DNA of 35,248 nt from Planctomycetota bacterium (GCA_020638875.1 JACKHS010000032.1:1-35248); one strand, 5' to 3'; numbered from the stretch's first letter, positions 25,022 through 33,542 are shown. Made by a program: numbers and translations. Notes: generated from the letters alone by a model not told the origin.

Positions 25022-25791
25022 CGGCGCGGCGCGGGGTCGGGCGTCGGCGCGGGCTTCGGCGCGGGCTTCGGCGCGGGCGCAGGCTTCGGCGTCGGCGCGG
25101 GGGTCGGCTCCGGCGTCGCGCGGGCGTCGGGCTGCGGCGCGGGCTGCGGTCGGGCGCGGGCGGCGTGCCGCCGCGACCTGCGCGCGCGGCGCGCCTCGGC
25201 CTCGCGGGCCTCGCGCTCGAGGCGCGCGAGCGTCTGGTGCAGCGCCAGCACGCGCCGCGCGCAGTCGGTCGTGGCGCTCGCGGTCAGCGTCGCGCCGCTG
25301 ACGGGCCGGATGGCCCGCTTGAGGCGCAGCTCGTCGTCGAGCGCGCGCCCCGCGAACTGCCCGTACCACTTGGCGCGCGGCAGGTACTCGCGCGGTTCAC
25401 CGAAGGACAGCACCTCGACGCGCGCGAGCTTGCCGTCGGCGCCGACCACGACCATCAGCGTCTCGCGCAGCGTGCGCACCTTGTGCACATCGAAGTACGC
25501 GGTGCCCACCAGGGCGCCGGCCTTCGTCGCGACGTACGGGTTCACGACCGCCGCATCGAAGCTCGTGCCCGCGAGCGCGGTCACGCTGGCGCGGTCCGCC
25601 TCGCTCAGGTAGCGCGTGCCGCGCGTGACCTCGCACTCGGGGAACGCGAGCGCGAGCGCCTCGTCGCGCGTGAGCAGCACCGTGCTGCCGACCGGCAGGC
25701 TCGCGGGCGGCGCGCCTTGCGAGCGCGCGGCGTCGCTCGCGCCGCCCGCGAGGGACAGCGCGAGCGCGAGCGTCCACGCTCTAGAAGACAT
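25018..25791 (-). CDS. Exported FMN-binding domain protein (ApbE substrate)
   Basis: 257 aa. Residues 1-25 form a signal peptide (RAWTLALALSLAGGASDA). An FMN_bind domain follows, with LARVEVLSFGEPREYLPRAK, a redox-partner-type region, and the flavinylation motif IRPVSGATLTASATTD, in which Thr168 of SGAT is the expected site for phosphoester-linked FMN, as in NqrC/RnfG-like proteins. DVHKVRTLRETLMVVVGADG is also typical. A helical basic stretch and a Pro/Ala/Lys repeat tail (PAPAPKPAPKPAPTPDP) end the protein and may span the periplasm or peptidoglycan. The start overlaps the end of the porin gene by 11 bases. In this operon it should receive FMN from ApbE and electrons from the 4-TM protein. 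Confidence 0.85.
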   Translation of the reverse strand: MSSRAWTLALALSLAGGASDAARSQGAPPASLPVGSTVLLTRDEALALAFPECEVTRGTRYLSEADRASVTALAGTSFDAAVVNPYVATKAGALVGTAYFDVHKVRTLRETLMVVVGADGKLARVEVLSFGEPREYLPRAKWYGQFAGRALDDELRLKRAIRPVSGATLTASATTDCARRVLALHQTLARLEREAREAEARRARRSRRHAARARPQPAPQPDARATPEPTPAPTPKPAPAPKPAPKPAPTPDPAPRR

Positions 25792-27025
25792 ACCCCATCC
25801 CCAGGTGCAGGCGGTCGCCGCCCTGCTCGAAGTCCTGGTAGTCGAGCTTGAACACGACCTCGGGCAGCGGGAGCCACTGCACGCCGAACGTCAGCACCTG
25901 CTCGTCCTGCAGCGGGTCGGCCGTGAGGCCCGCGGCGACGCTCGCGTGCGTGTCGAGGTCTTCGTAGCGCACGAACGGGATCACCTGGTGGCGCGAGCCG
26001 CCGTCGCGCAGCGTCATCAGGTCGAAGCCGGCCTCGGCGTACCAGCCGGCCATGCGCTCCCCGACCACGCTGCCGTTCTGCGCCGAGAGCGCGACCGTGT
26101 CGTCGAGCTCGGCCTGCGCGTACAGCCCGCGCAGGCGCCAGCCGGCGCGCTGCACCTCGACGTGCGCGTCGAGGATCGTCGTGCTCACGTCACCGGCCGC
26201 GCCGCCCTGGCCCGAGTCGCCGAACCAGCCCGACAGGCCCGCGACGACGCCCGGCGTGCCGCGCCAGTCGAGGCGCCCGCACAACGCCAGGTCCTCGGCC
26301 AGCGACTCGCTGCCCGCCTGTCGGCCGCTGCGCAGACCGCTCGGCCCGAAGCCCGACGCGTCGAGCCCGGCCAGCGCGTAGAGGTGGTAGTCGAAGTCGC
26401 CCAGCGCGCCGTGCACGCCGACGCCGTTCTCGCGCCACGTGCTCGGCAGGATGCGCCGCTCGAGCTCGGGCCGCGCCGCGCCGTAGTAGGTCGTGGGCTC
26501 GTGCATCTCGTTCACGAAGCCCATCGGCGTCAGCAGCAGGCCGGCGCGCACCGCGAGCGCCTCGCCGTGCAGGTACTCGAGGTAGGCGAACTCGAGCGAG
26601 ACCTCGCCGTCCTCCTCGGTGGTGGCGTGCTCGACCTCGACCTCGGAGTTGAACACCCAGCGCTCGTCGAACTTGTAGCCCGCGTAGAGCACCCAGCGAA
26701 GCAGGTCCGCACGGCTGGCCGTGTCGCCCGCGTAGTTCGTGTAGACGCCCTCGCCGTACCCGCCGATCGAGAGGCCGCCGGGGTGCGCGTAGACCTTGGA
26801 GGCCGCCGGGCCCATGCCGAAGCGCGACTCGCCGACGGGCGGGATCACGTCGCGTAGCTCGACGCGTTCGACCTCCGCGGCGACGGCGTCGACGCGGCGG
26901 CGCAGCTCGGCGTTCTCGCGCTCGAGCTGGTCGAGGCGCGCGCCGACGTCGTCCTGCGCGAGGGCGGGCGTGGTGAGGAGGAGCGCCGCGAGCGCGGCGC
27001 GGTGACGGAGGGGGGAGGAGCTCAT
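25781..27025 (-). CDS. Outer-membrane beta-barrel porin with N-terminal coiled coil
   Basis: 414 aa. Signal peptide (HRAALAALLLTTPALAQ), then a coiled-coil segment (RLDQLERENAELRRRVDAVA), then a barrel of alternating hydrophobic/aromatic strands: LSIGGYGEGVYTNYAG, LLRWVLYAGYKFDERWVFNS, RAGLLLTPMGFVNEMHEPTT, RLRGLYAQAELDDTV, EVVFKLDYQDFEQGGDR. It ends LHLGMGYVF; a terminal Phe is the usual outer-membrane assembly signal. It resembles phosphate-selective/OprP-like and uncharacterised porins. The coiled coil may trimerise it or reach toward peptidoglycan. The start overlaps the apbE stop (ATGA). Its place between the flavin transferase and flavoprotein genes suggests passage of the electron acceptor or product, perhaps chelated metal (inference). 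Confidence 0.85.
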   Translation of the reverse strand: MSSSPLRHRAALAALLLTTPALAQDDVGARLDQLERENAELRRRVDAVAAEVERVELRDVIPPVGESRFGMGPAASKVYAHPGGLSIGGYGEGVYTNYAGDTASRADLLRWVLYAGYKFDERWVFNSEVEVEHATTEEDGEVSLEFAYLEYLHGEALAVRAGLLLTPMGFVNEMHEPTTYYGAARPELERRILPSTWRENGVGVHGALGDFDYHLYALAGLDASGFGPSGLRSGRQAGSESLAEDLALCGRLDWRGTPGVVAGLSGWFGDSGQGGAAGDVSTTILDAHVEVQRAGWRLRGLYAQAELDDTVALSAQNGSVVGERMAGWYAEAGFDLMTLRDGGSRHQVIPFVRYEDLDTHASVAAGLTADPLQDEQVLTFGVQWLPLPEVVFKLDYQDFEQGGDRLHLGMGYVF

Positions 27026-28071
27026 CGCTGGGGGAGGGGGGGTGGAGCGCTCGCCGGCGGGTCGTACCACTCGACGGCGAGCGCGGGGGACAGGGGAGTG
27101 AGGCGTCCGCGCAGCCCGCGGCTGGCGCGCACGCGCAGGGACGCACCCGCCCGCTCGAGGAGCACGACCTCGAGCTCGGGGCGGGCGTGGACGAAGGCCA
27201 GCGCCGCGTCGGGACCGAGCACGTAGAGCGCCGTCGACAGGCAGTCCGCGTCGACCGCCGTCGCGGCGACGACGGTCAGCGCGCCGAAGTCGCGCGCGGG
27301 CTGACCGTCGCGCGGATCGAGCACGTGTCCGAGGCGCTCGCCGTCGACGCGGAGGCCGCGCTCGGAGTTGCCCGACGTCGCGCACGAGCCGCGCGCGAGC
27401 GTCAACGCGACGACGGCCTCGTCGCGGCGGTCGGGGTGCGCGAGCCGCACCTCGCGCGGCGTGGCGACGTCGACGGCGAGGAGCTGGCCGCCGAGGTCGA
27501 GCCAGCCGCGGGCGCCGCGCGCGCGCAGCTCGTCCGCGGCCTCGTCGAGCGCGTAGCCCTTGACGAAGCCGCCCTCCTCGAGCGCGGCGTCGGGCGCCAG
27601 CCGCGTGACCCGCGTCGGCAGCTCGAAGCGCCACGCGTCCTCGCCGGCGGCGCCGAGCGCGCGCGAGCTCGTCCCGCGCCGGCCGGCGGCCGCCCGTGCG
27701 CAGGCCCAGGCGGCGACCAGCGGGCCGACCGTGGGCGTGAAGGCGCCGGCGGTCTCCGCGCGCCAGCGCAGGGCCGGCGCGAGCGCGCGGGCGAGGTCCG
27801 GCGACGGCGCGACCGGCGCGCCGACGGCCGCCGCGTTCAGGCGGGCGAGCTCGGAGTCGTCGCGCCAGGTCGAGAGCCGCGCCTCGAGCGCCGCGACCCG
27901 CCGCAGCGCCGCCTCGCTTGCGGCGAGCGCCTCGGCGCGCGACTCGGCCTCGACCGCGAGTCCGAGCTCGGTGCCCATGGCGAGGGCGCGACGCTCGAGG
28001 AGGACCCCGCCGGCGGGGCCGTCCGACGGCGGGGCCGCGAGGAGCAGGAGGGCGAAGGCCGTGCGCAGCAT
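27022..28071 (-). CDS. apbE: FAD:protein FMN transferase (flavin-attaching enzyme)
   Basis: 349 aa. ApbE transfers FMN from FAD to a Thr or Ser of exported flavoproteins using Mg2+. The N terminus has a signal-like hydrophobic stretch (MLRTAFALLLLAAPPSDG). Family motifs are RRALAMGTELGLAVEA, SELARLNAA, TAGAFTPTVGPLVAAW, GGFVKGYALDEAAD, ARGWLDLGGQLLAV, SCATSGNSERG, HVLDPRDGQPA and TAVDADCLSTALYVLG (metal-binding Asp region). The ATG at 28071 lies 12 bp from a palindromic operator-like site. The stop overlaps the porin start by 4 bp, and the SGAT-containing FMN protein two genes downstream is the obvious substrate. Confidence 0.92.
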   Translation of the reverse strand: MLRTAFALLLLAAPPSDGPAGGVLLERRALAMGTELGLAVEAESRAEALAASEAALRRVAALEARLSTWRDDSELARLNAAAVGAPVAPSPDLARALAPALRWRAETAGAFTPTVGPLVAAWACARAAAGRRGTSSRALGAAGEDAWRFELPTRVTRLAPDAALEEGGFVKGYALDEAADELRARGARGWLDLGGQLLAVDVATPREVRLAHPDRRDEAVVALTLARGSCATSGNSERGLRVDGERLGHVLDPRDGQPARDFGALTVVAATAVDADCLSTALYVLGPDAALAFVHARPELEVVLLERAGASLRVRASRGLRGRLTPLSPALAVEWYDPPASAPPPLPQR

Positions 28072-28082
28072 GGCGCGGAGGA

Positions 28083-28103
28083 TATTGAGATTGCGTCTCA
28101 ATA
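28083..28103. promoter_or_regulatory. Perfect AT-rich 21-bp palindrome, Fur-type operator candidate, upstream of apbE
   Basis: TATTGAGA (28083-28090), a 5-bp TTGCG spacer, then TCTCAATA (28096-28103): both 8-bp arms are exact. It is an AT-rich island in a GC-rich genome, 12 bp before the apbE ATG. The TTGAGA-N5-TCTCAA core resembles the TTGAGAAT-N-ATTCTCAA form of Fur boxes known in several bacterial groups, but the spacer differs from the consensus ATNAT. It may overlap the -10/-35 region of the operon promoter. Regulator identity is inferred. Confidence 0.6.
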
Positions 28104-28517
28104 CCAACGCAAAGCCGCCGAAACTCGCCACCCTGGGCTGCCGGGGTGCGCTGGGGACGCCCCGCGCGCCCCGCGCGCGGAGTGGGGGGACCCGGGCCGC
28201 CCAGCCCGTGCGCGGGGGCAGCCGACGCCGCGCGCCTCGCGCTCGAGCCGCCGGAATGGGACCGGGGACGGCGCGAAGGCCGGTCACGGCGGCCCGCGCC
28301 GCGGCGCACCGTCGGCGAGATCGCCGCGCGAGCCGGGCCGTCCGTCAGGCGCCGGGTCCGAGGCGCGCTGCGGAGGCCGGCGTGGTGGCCTCTGCGGCCG
28401 CGCGGCGGTCGGGAACGCGATGCGTCGGGGCTTGCGAGCGCCGCATCGCGACGGAGGACGCCGCGACGGCGCCGCGTGACGGCCCGGACAGCCTCCTAGG
28501 GCTTCGGAGGCAGGGTC
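28104..28517. other. Noncoding region between apbE operon and kinase gene
   Basis: No convincing gene. The plus-strand open frame through 28146-28499 is Arg/Pro/Ala-rich and has no protein-like pattern. The stretch holds one copy of the dispersed repeat (28478-28497) and the first unit of a 22-bp tandem duplication that extends into the kinase stop. The rest is GC-rich sequence with no recognised element. Confidence 0.4.
28478..28497 (-). repeat. Dispersed palindromic-repeat copy 3
   Basis: On the minus strand this reads AGGAGGCTGTCCGGGCCGTC and continues CACGCGGCGCCG, matching the plus-strand copy at 10392 at 17 of 20 positions plus the GGCGCCG core. It lies directly behind a TAG, as copy 1 does. 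Confidence 0.55.
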
Positions 28518-28537
28518 CTAGGGCTTCGGAGGCAGGC
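28494..28537. repeat. 22-bp tandem duplication across the kinase stop codon
   Basis: TCCTAGGGCTTCGGAGGCAG occurs at 28494 and again at 28516 with a period of 22 bp, at least 21 of 22 bases matching. Each copy carries the TAG stop and the last codons (L-P-P-K-P) of the kinase gene. The upstream copy, on the kinase strand the inner one, is the functional stop at 28518-28520. It looks like a recent slippage duplication. Confidence 0.75.
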
Positions 28538-31500
28538 GCACCCGGCGGTACACCGGCCCGTCCGGCGAGAGCACCGCCTCGAGCAGCCGCGTGGTCGCGA
28601 GCCGGTGGCGGCGCTTGAGCAGCGGCGAGGCGATGCGCTGGTTCTCGGCGCGCATGCGTTTGCGCAGCGCGCGGATCAGCTCGCCCGCGGCCTGCGCCTC
28701 GCCCGCGCGGTCGAGGATCAGCGCGTGCGTGCCGGTGATGACGACGCGATCGATCAGCTCGGCGCCGTGGCGCTCGACGAGCTCGAACGCGCGCGTCGAG
28801 GCGCCGACGGCGCTCGGCGCGTCGCGCCACAGCGCGCGGCGCGCCTGGATCGCGAGGGCGACGGCCTGCACGCGGTTGAGGCCGAGCGCTTGCGCGAGTC
28901 GCGCGGCGCGCCCGAGCTCGGCGTCGGCGGCGTCGTCCTCCTGCTCGGCGAGCAGGATGCCGAGGAACACCGCCGCGATGGCCTCGCCGCGGCGGTCCTC
29001 GATCTCGGCCGCGGCCAGCAGCGCGTCGCGCAGCGTGCTCTCCGCCTCGTCGACGCGGTCGAGGTCGAGGAGGTGGACGCCGAGGCGCGCGCGCAGCTCG
29101 ACCTCGAGGCGGCGGTCGCCCGAGCGCTGCGCGAAGCGCAACGCGCGTTGCGCGGAGACGAGCGCGCGCCGCGGCCGGCCGGCGCCGCGGTAGACGCGCG
29201 CGCGCAGGCTGTTGGCGCGCGCGCGCACCGCGATGGCGCCCAGGCTCTGCGCCTTGCGCAGCAGGATCAGGCAGCGGTCGGCGCGGCGCAGCGCGGGCTC
29301 GACCTCGTCCTCGAGCAGGTCGATCGTGCCGAGCGCGAGGTGACACTGCGCGCGCGAGTTGTCGTCGGGCGCGATGGCGAGCGCCTGCCGGCCGACGCGC
29401 CGCGCCTCCTCGAGGTCGCCCACGTGGCCCGCGACGTACGACAGCCGGCGCAGGCACTCGCTGCGGTGCACGTCGTCGCGCGCGGCCTCGAAGTGCTCGG
29501 CGGCGGCGCGCAGCATGCCGCGCGCGGGGCCGTACTGCCCGACGCTGATCGAGTAGCGCGCGTGCAGCAGGTAGACCATGCCGGCCTCGTAGGGCGCGCT
29601 CGACGGGTCGAGGTCGAGCTCGCCGAGGCGGTCGAGCATGCGCCGCTGCTCCTCGCGGCGACCGAGCAGGTCGGCCGCGTCGATGCCGCGCACGAGGTAC
29701 TCGACGGACGCGCGCGCGTCGCGGATGCCGGCGGCGGCCAGCGCGTCGAGGCCCCACAGCGAGAGCGTGTGCACGCGCTGCGGCTGGCCGCGGTCGGCCA
29801 GGCGCGCGAGCAGCGGGCGCAGGATGCCGAGCAGCTCGGGCCAGGCCTCGGCGGCGCGCAGGTGGAACGCGCGCTGCAGCGCGTCCGCGATCGAGAGGCG
29901 CCCGCCCGGCTCGGCGCGCAGCGCGCGCGCGACCTCGGCGTGCAACGCCTTGCGGCGCTCGGGGTCGAGGCTCTTGTAGACCGCCTCGCGCAGCGCCGGC
30001 CGACGGAAGCGGTAGCGATCGGCCGCGGGCGTGAGCCAGCCCGCGCGCGTCAGCCGCACGAGCGTCTCCTCGAGCTCCGACGCGCTGTCGCGCGGCCAGG
30101 CGCGCTCGAGGAACTCGGGCTGGATGCGCCCGCCGGCGACGGACAGGCGCGAGAGCCAGATGCGGTCGAGCGGCGAGAGGCGCTCGTACGCCGCCGCGAT
30201 CTCCTCGCGCAGCGACGCGGGCAGCGGCAGGTCGTCGGGGTGCACGAGCAGCACGAGGCCTTCGGGGCCCTCCTCGAGCTGGTGCCGCTCGCGCAGGCCG
30301 CGCAGCAGCTCGGCGACGAGGCCCGGGTTGCCGCGGCTGCGCTCCAGCAGCACCTGCGCGAGGCGCACGCGCGGCACCGCCTTGGCGAACAGCGCGTCGA
30401 CCAGCTGGCGCACCGCGCCGAGCGTGAGCGGGCCGAGCTCGACGGTGCGGTGGAAGGGCAGGCGCGCGATGCGCTCGGCGAGGCGCGCGAGCGCGGCCGG
30501 TCGCCGCGGCGGCGCGTCGGGGCGGCGCCCGAGCACCAGCAGCAGCGCGAGCCCCGGCAGCGACTCGAGCAGCCGGCGCAACACCTCGAGCGTGCCCTCG
30601 TCCGCCCACGCGACGTCATCGAGGAACAGCACGAGCGGCATGCGCCGCGCGAGCGCGGTCAGGAAGCCGGCCAGCGCCGCCGGCACCGTGACCGCGGTGG
30701 GGCCGTCGAACTCGGGGTCGAGCACGGCCAGCAGCGTCTCGCGCTCGTCGCTGGGCAGCAGGCCCTCGAGCAGCTCGCGCTCGCGCGCCGCCGGCGCCGT
30801 GCCGACCGGCAGGCGCAGGAAGCGGTGCAGCACGGTGAGGATCGGCTGGCAGGGGCGCTGGTCCTCGAGCTCGCGGCAGCGGCCGTAGAGGTACACCGGC
30901 GGGTCCTCGCTGCGGCGCACGAGCGAGGCGAACTCGCGCACGAGGCGCGACTTGCCGCTGCCGCCGTCGCCGAGCAGGTCGACCACGCCGCCGATCGCCT
31001 GGTCGCCGCCGGCCGGGCGCGTGAGCGCGACGCGCGCGGCGTCGAGCAGGGCGGCGAGCTCGCGCTCGCGGCCGACGAGCGGCACCTCGTCGGGACCGCG
31101 CACGACGCGGCCCTGGCGGCGCGCGAGGCGCGAGCGGTCGAGCACCTCGCGCCACCACGCGCCGCGCTCCTGCTCGTCGGTGCGCGCGTGCACCGCGGCG
31201 ACGCTCGGCCGGCGCGCGGGGTCGACGTCGAGCATCTCGGCGAGCAGTTGGTCGAGGAACGGCGTGATCGTCGGCAGCAGCAGCGAGGGCGGCGTGAAGC
31301 GCGCTTCGCTCAGCGCGCGCAGCGCGGCTGCGCCGTCCTTCCTGTGCCGCGCGTTGAGGAACGGGTGGCGGCCGGTGACGAGCTCGTACAGCAGCACGCC
31401 GAGCGAGAAGACCTCCGCGCTCGGCGTGGCCGGCTCGCCGCGCGCTTCCTCCGGCGAGAGGTAGGGCAGGCTGCCGGCGATGCGCGCGCGTTCGGCCAAG

Positions 31501-32054
31501 GGCGCCCCGAGCGGGCGCACGAAGCCGAGGTCGATCAGCACTGCGCGGCCGTCCTTGTCGAGGCGCACGTTCTCGGGCTTGAGGTCGCCGTGCAGCCAGC
31601 CGCCCAGCTCGAGCGCGTGCAGCGCGCCGGCGAGGCGCTGCGCGATCTGGCGCACGAGCGGCTCGGGCAGCGCGGCGCCGTCGGCGAGCAGCGCGCGCAG
31701 GTCGCGGCCGGGCAGGTACTCGAACGCGATCCAGTCGCCGCGCGCGTCGCGGCCGGCGGCCCAGGCGCGCAGCAGCCCGGGCGCGCGCAGCTCGAGCGCG
31801 ACGCGCGCTTCGCGCTCGAAGGACTCGCGCACGAGCGGGTCCTCGGCGGCGCGCGGATCGAGCACCTTCACCGCGAGCTCGTGGCCCGCCGGGAGCGCCT
31901 CCCAGGGCGCCGTGAGCACGGCGCGGTGCACGCGCCCGGTGGCGCCGGCGCCGAGCTCCTCGCGGAGCTCGAACTGGAGGGCGGAGGAGTCCAAGGCGCG
32001 AAGGGTATTCTGTACTCTCTCGCCCTTCCAGAGCCCGAGCACCGCGCCCCGCAC
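28518..32054 (-). CDS. Ser/Thr protein kinase fused to an AAA/NACHT-like ATPase and TPR repeats
   Basis: 1178 aa. Residues ~28-300 form a Hanks-type kinase: GAGATGRVHRAV (Gly loop), ELAVKVLDP (Lys63), GGWLHGDLKPENVRL (HGD, catalytic Asp157, Asn162), LIDLGFV (Asp175, DLG for DFG) and LPYLSPEEARG. Then PLVGRERELAALLDAA begins an ATPase module with a P-loop GDGGSGKSRLV near residue 370 and LFLDDVAWADEGTLEVLRRLLE (Walker B), as in signalling AAA/MalT-like ATPases. The remaining ~500 residues are helical TPR-type repeats (RSECLRRLSYVAGHVGDLEE, RRALVSAQRALRFAQRSGD). This architecture is known from multicellular-type bacteria for large signalling kinases; target unknown. The start at 32054 leaves only 5 bp to cysS; an in-frame TTG at 31994 would allow a promoter in the A/T-rich stretch at 32001-32020. 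Confidence 0.87.
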   Translation of the reverse strand: MRGAVLGLWKGERVQNTLRALDSSALQFELREELGAGATGRVHRAVLTAPWEALPAGHELAVKVLDPRAAEDPLVRESFEREARVALELRAPGLLRAWAAGRDARGDWIAFEYLPGRDLRALLADGAALPEPLVRQIAQRLAGALHALELGGWLHGDLKPENVRLDKDGRAVLIDLGFVRPLGAPLAERARIAGSLPYLSPEEARGEPATPSAEVFSLGVLLYELVTGRHPFLNARHRKDGAAALRALSEARFTPPSLLLPTITPFLDQLLAEMLDVDPARRPSVAAVHARTDEQERGAWWREVLDRSRLARRQGRVVRGPDEVPLVGRERELAALLDAARVALTRPAGGDQAIGGVVDLLGDGGSGKSRLVREFASLVRRSEDPPVYLYGRCRELEDQRPCQPILTVLHRFLRLPVGTAPAARERELLEGLLPSDERETLLAVLDPEFDGPTAVTVPAALAGFLTALARRMPLVLFLDDVAWADEGTLEVLRRLLESLPGLALLLVLGRRPDAPPRRPAALARLAERIARLPFHRTVELGPLTLGAVRQLVDALFAKAVPRVRLAQVLLERSRGNPGLVAELLRGLRERHQLEEGPEGLVLLVHPDDLPLPASLREEIAAAYERLSPLDRIWLSRLSVAGGRIQPEFLERAWPRDSASELEETLVRLTRAGWLTPAADRYRFRRPALREAVYKSLDPERRKALHAEVARALRAEPGGRLSIADALQRAFHLRAAEAWPELLGILRPLLARLADRGQPQRVHTLSLWGLDALAAAGIRDARASVEYLVRGIDAADLLGRREEQRRMLDRLGELDLDPSSAPYEAGMVYLLHARYSISVGQYGPARGMLRAAAEHFEAARDDVHRSECLRRLSYVAGHVGDLEEARRVGRQALAIAPDDNSRAQCHLALGTIDLLEDEVEPALRRADRCLILLRKAQSLGAIAVRARANSLRARVYRGAGRPRRALVSAQRALRFAQRSGDRRLEVELRARLGVHLLDLDRVDEAESTLRDALLAAAEIEDRRGEAIAAVFLGILLAEQEDDAADAELGRAARLAQALGLNRVQAVALAIQARRALWRDAPSAVGASTRAFELVERHGAELIDRVVITGTHALILDRAGEAQAAGELIRALRKRMRAENQRIASPLLKRRHRLATTRLLEAVLSPDGPVYRRVRLPPKP

Positions 32055-32059
32055 CGCCG

Positions 32060-33478
32060 ATGACCCTCCGCCTCTACAACTCTCTCACCAAGCAGAAGGA
32101 GACCTTCACGCCCATCGAGCCGGGCCGGGTGCGCATGTACAACTGCGGGCCGACGGTCTACGGCCGCGCCCACATCGGCAACCTGCGCTCGTTCCTGTTC
32201 GCCGACACGCTGCGGCGCTGGCTGGAGCACGAGGGCTACGACGTGCGCCAGGTGATGAACATCACCGACGTCGGGCACATCCTGGCCGACGCGGACGAGG
32301 GCGAGGACAAGCTCGAGGCGCAGGCCAAGAAGGAGGGCAAGGACCCCTGGAAGATCAGCGCCGAGCACACGGCGCAGTTCTTCGCCGACCTGCGCGCGCT
32401 CGGCTTCCGCGAGGCCGCCGTCTACCCCAAGGCCACCGAGCACATCCCCGAGATGCTCGAGATGGTCGACGGCCTCGTCGCGAAGGGGCACGCCTACCGC
32501 ACCGGCGACAACGTCTACTTCGACGTCGCGAGCTTCCCGCGCTACGGGCGCCTGTCGGGCAACAAGGTCGAGGACCTCGAGGCCGGCGCGCGCATCGACG
32601 TGCTCGAGGAGAAGCGCCACCCGGCCGACTTCGCGCTGTGGAAGAGCGACGCGAAGCACCTGATGAAGTGGGACAGCCACTACGGCCCGCACGGCTTCCC
32701 GGGCTGGCACATCGAGTGCTCGGCGATGGCGCGCAAGCACCTGGGCGACCACATCGACATCCACACCGGCGGCGAGGACAACATCTTCCCGCACCACGAG
32801 TGCGAGATCGCGCAGAGCGAGGCCTTCACCGGCGCGCCCTTCGCGAACTACTGGATGCACGCCAAGTTCCTGCAGGTCGACGGCGGCAAGATGAGCAAGT
32901 CGCTCGGCAACGTGTACACGCTGTCGGACGTCGAGGCGCACGGCTTCCGGCCGCGCGACCTGCGCTTCACGCTGATCCGCGGGCACTACCGCCAGCCGCT
33001 CAACTTCACCTGGGACATCATGGCCGACTCGGCCCGCGCCCTGGAGAAGCTGGACGACCTCGTCACGCGCCTGCGCCGCATCGCGGCGGGGGAGGAGGGC
33101 GCCGCCGACGCGGGTGCCGGCGCGGAGCTCGTCGCCGAGCTCTCGGCCGAGTTCTCGCGCGCGATGAACGACGACCTCAACGTCCCCGCGGCGCTCGCCA
33201 CGCTCTTCACGCTGCGCGACCACGCCGTGCAGGAGCGCCTGGGCGCCGACGCCGCGCGCGCCGCGCTCGAGTTCCTCGCAGGCGTGCAGGACGCCCTGGG
33301 CGTGCTCGACCTCGCGGACGCCGCGGTCGACGCCGACGTCGAGCGCCTGATCGCCGAGCGCGCGCAGGCCCGCGTCGACAAGGACTGGGCCCGCTCCGAC
33401 GCGATCCGCGACGAGCTCCTCGCGCGCGGCATCGTGCTCGAGGACAAGGGCGGCGTGACGGTCTGGCGGCGCAAGTAG
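32060..33478 (+). CDS. cysS: Cysteinyl-tRNA synthetase
   Basis: 472 aa, normal length. It attaches cysteine to tRNA-Cys. The class I signatures are clear: NCGPTVYGRAHIGNLRSFL holds the HIGH-type motif (HIGN, residues 38-41) and zinc ligand Cys29. GWHIECSAMA, with its Cys, and GGEDNIFPHHECEIAQSE supply the remaining zinc ligands and cysteine discrimination. KMSKSLGN is the KMSKS loop (277-281). LEDKGGVTVWRRK is a typical C-terminal end. As CysRS is normally single-copy and essential, it marks housekeeping chromosome. It is divergent from the kinase gene with 5 bp between annotated starts, so its promoter must lie inside the kinase 5' end (TATTCT at 32006-32011 is a candidate -10). No clear Shine-Dalgarno. 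Confidence 0.97.
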   Translation: MTLRLYNSLTKQKETFTPIEPGRVRMYNCGPTVYGRAHIGNLRSFLFADTLRRWLEHEGYDVRQVMNITDVGHILADADEGEDKLEAQAKKEGKDPWKISAEHTAQFFADLRALGFREAAVYPKATEHIPEMLEMVDGLVAKGHAYRTGDNVYFDVASFPRYGRLSGNKVEDLEAGARIDVLEEKRHPADFALWKSDAKHLMKWDSHYGPHGFPGWHIECSAMARKHLGDHIDIHTGGEDNIFPHHECEIAQSEAFTGAPFANYWMHAKFLQVDGGKMSKSLGNVYTLSDVEAHGFRPRDLRFTLIRGHYRQPLNFTWDIMADSARALEKLDDLVTRLRRIAAGEEGAADAGAGAELVAELSAEFSRAMNDDLNVPAALATLFTLRDHAVQERLGADAARAALEFLAGVQDALGVLDLADAAVDADVERLIAERAQARVDKDWARSDAIRDELLARGIVLEDKGGVTVWRRK

Positions 33479-33542
33479 GCGCCGGGCCGTCGCGCGCGCG
33501 GAGAGTCGGCGGACCGGGGCGCGCCTCGTGCGCGCCGCGCCG

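Noticed and set aside
28146..28499. Possible small gene on the plus strand upstream of apbE
   Set aside because: The translation is low-complexity Arg/Pro/Ala with no domain pattern or Shine-Dalgarno, and it crosses repeat sequence.
31992..32054. Overlapping promoters with defined -35/-10 boxes between the kinase and cysS
   Set aside because: Only an A/T-rich TATTCT (32006-32011) is visible; no -35 at proper spacing on either strand, so I did not list a separate promoter feature.
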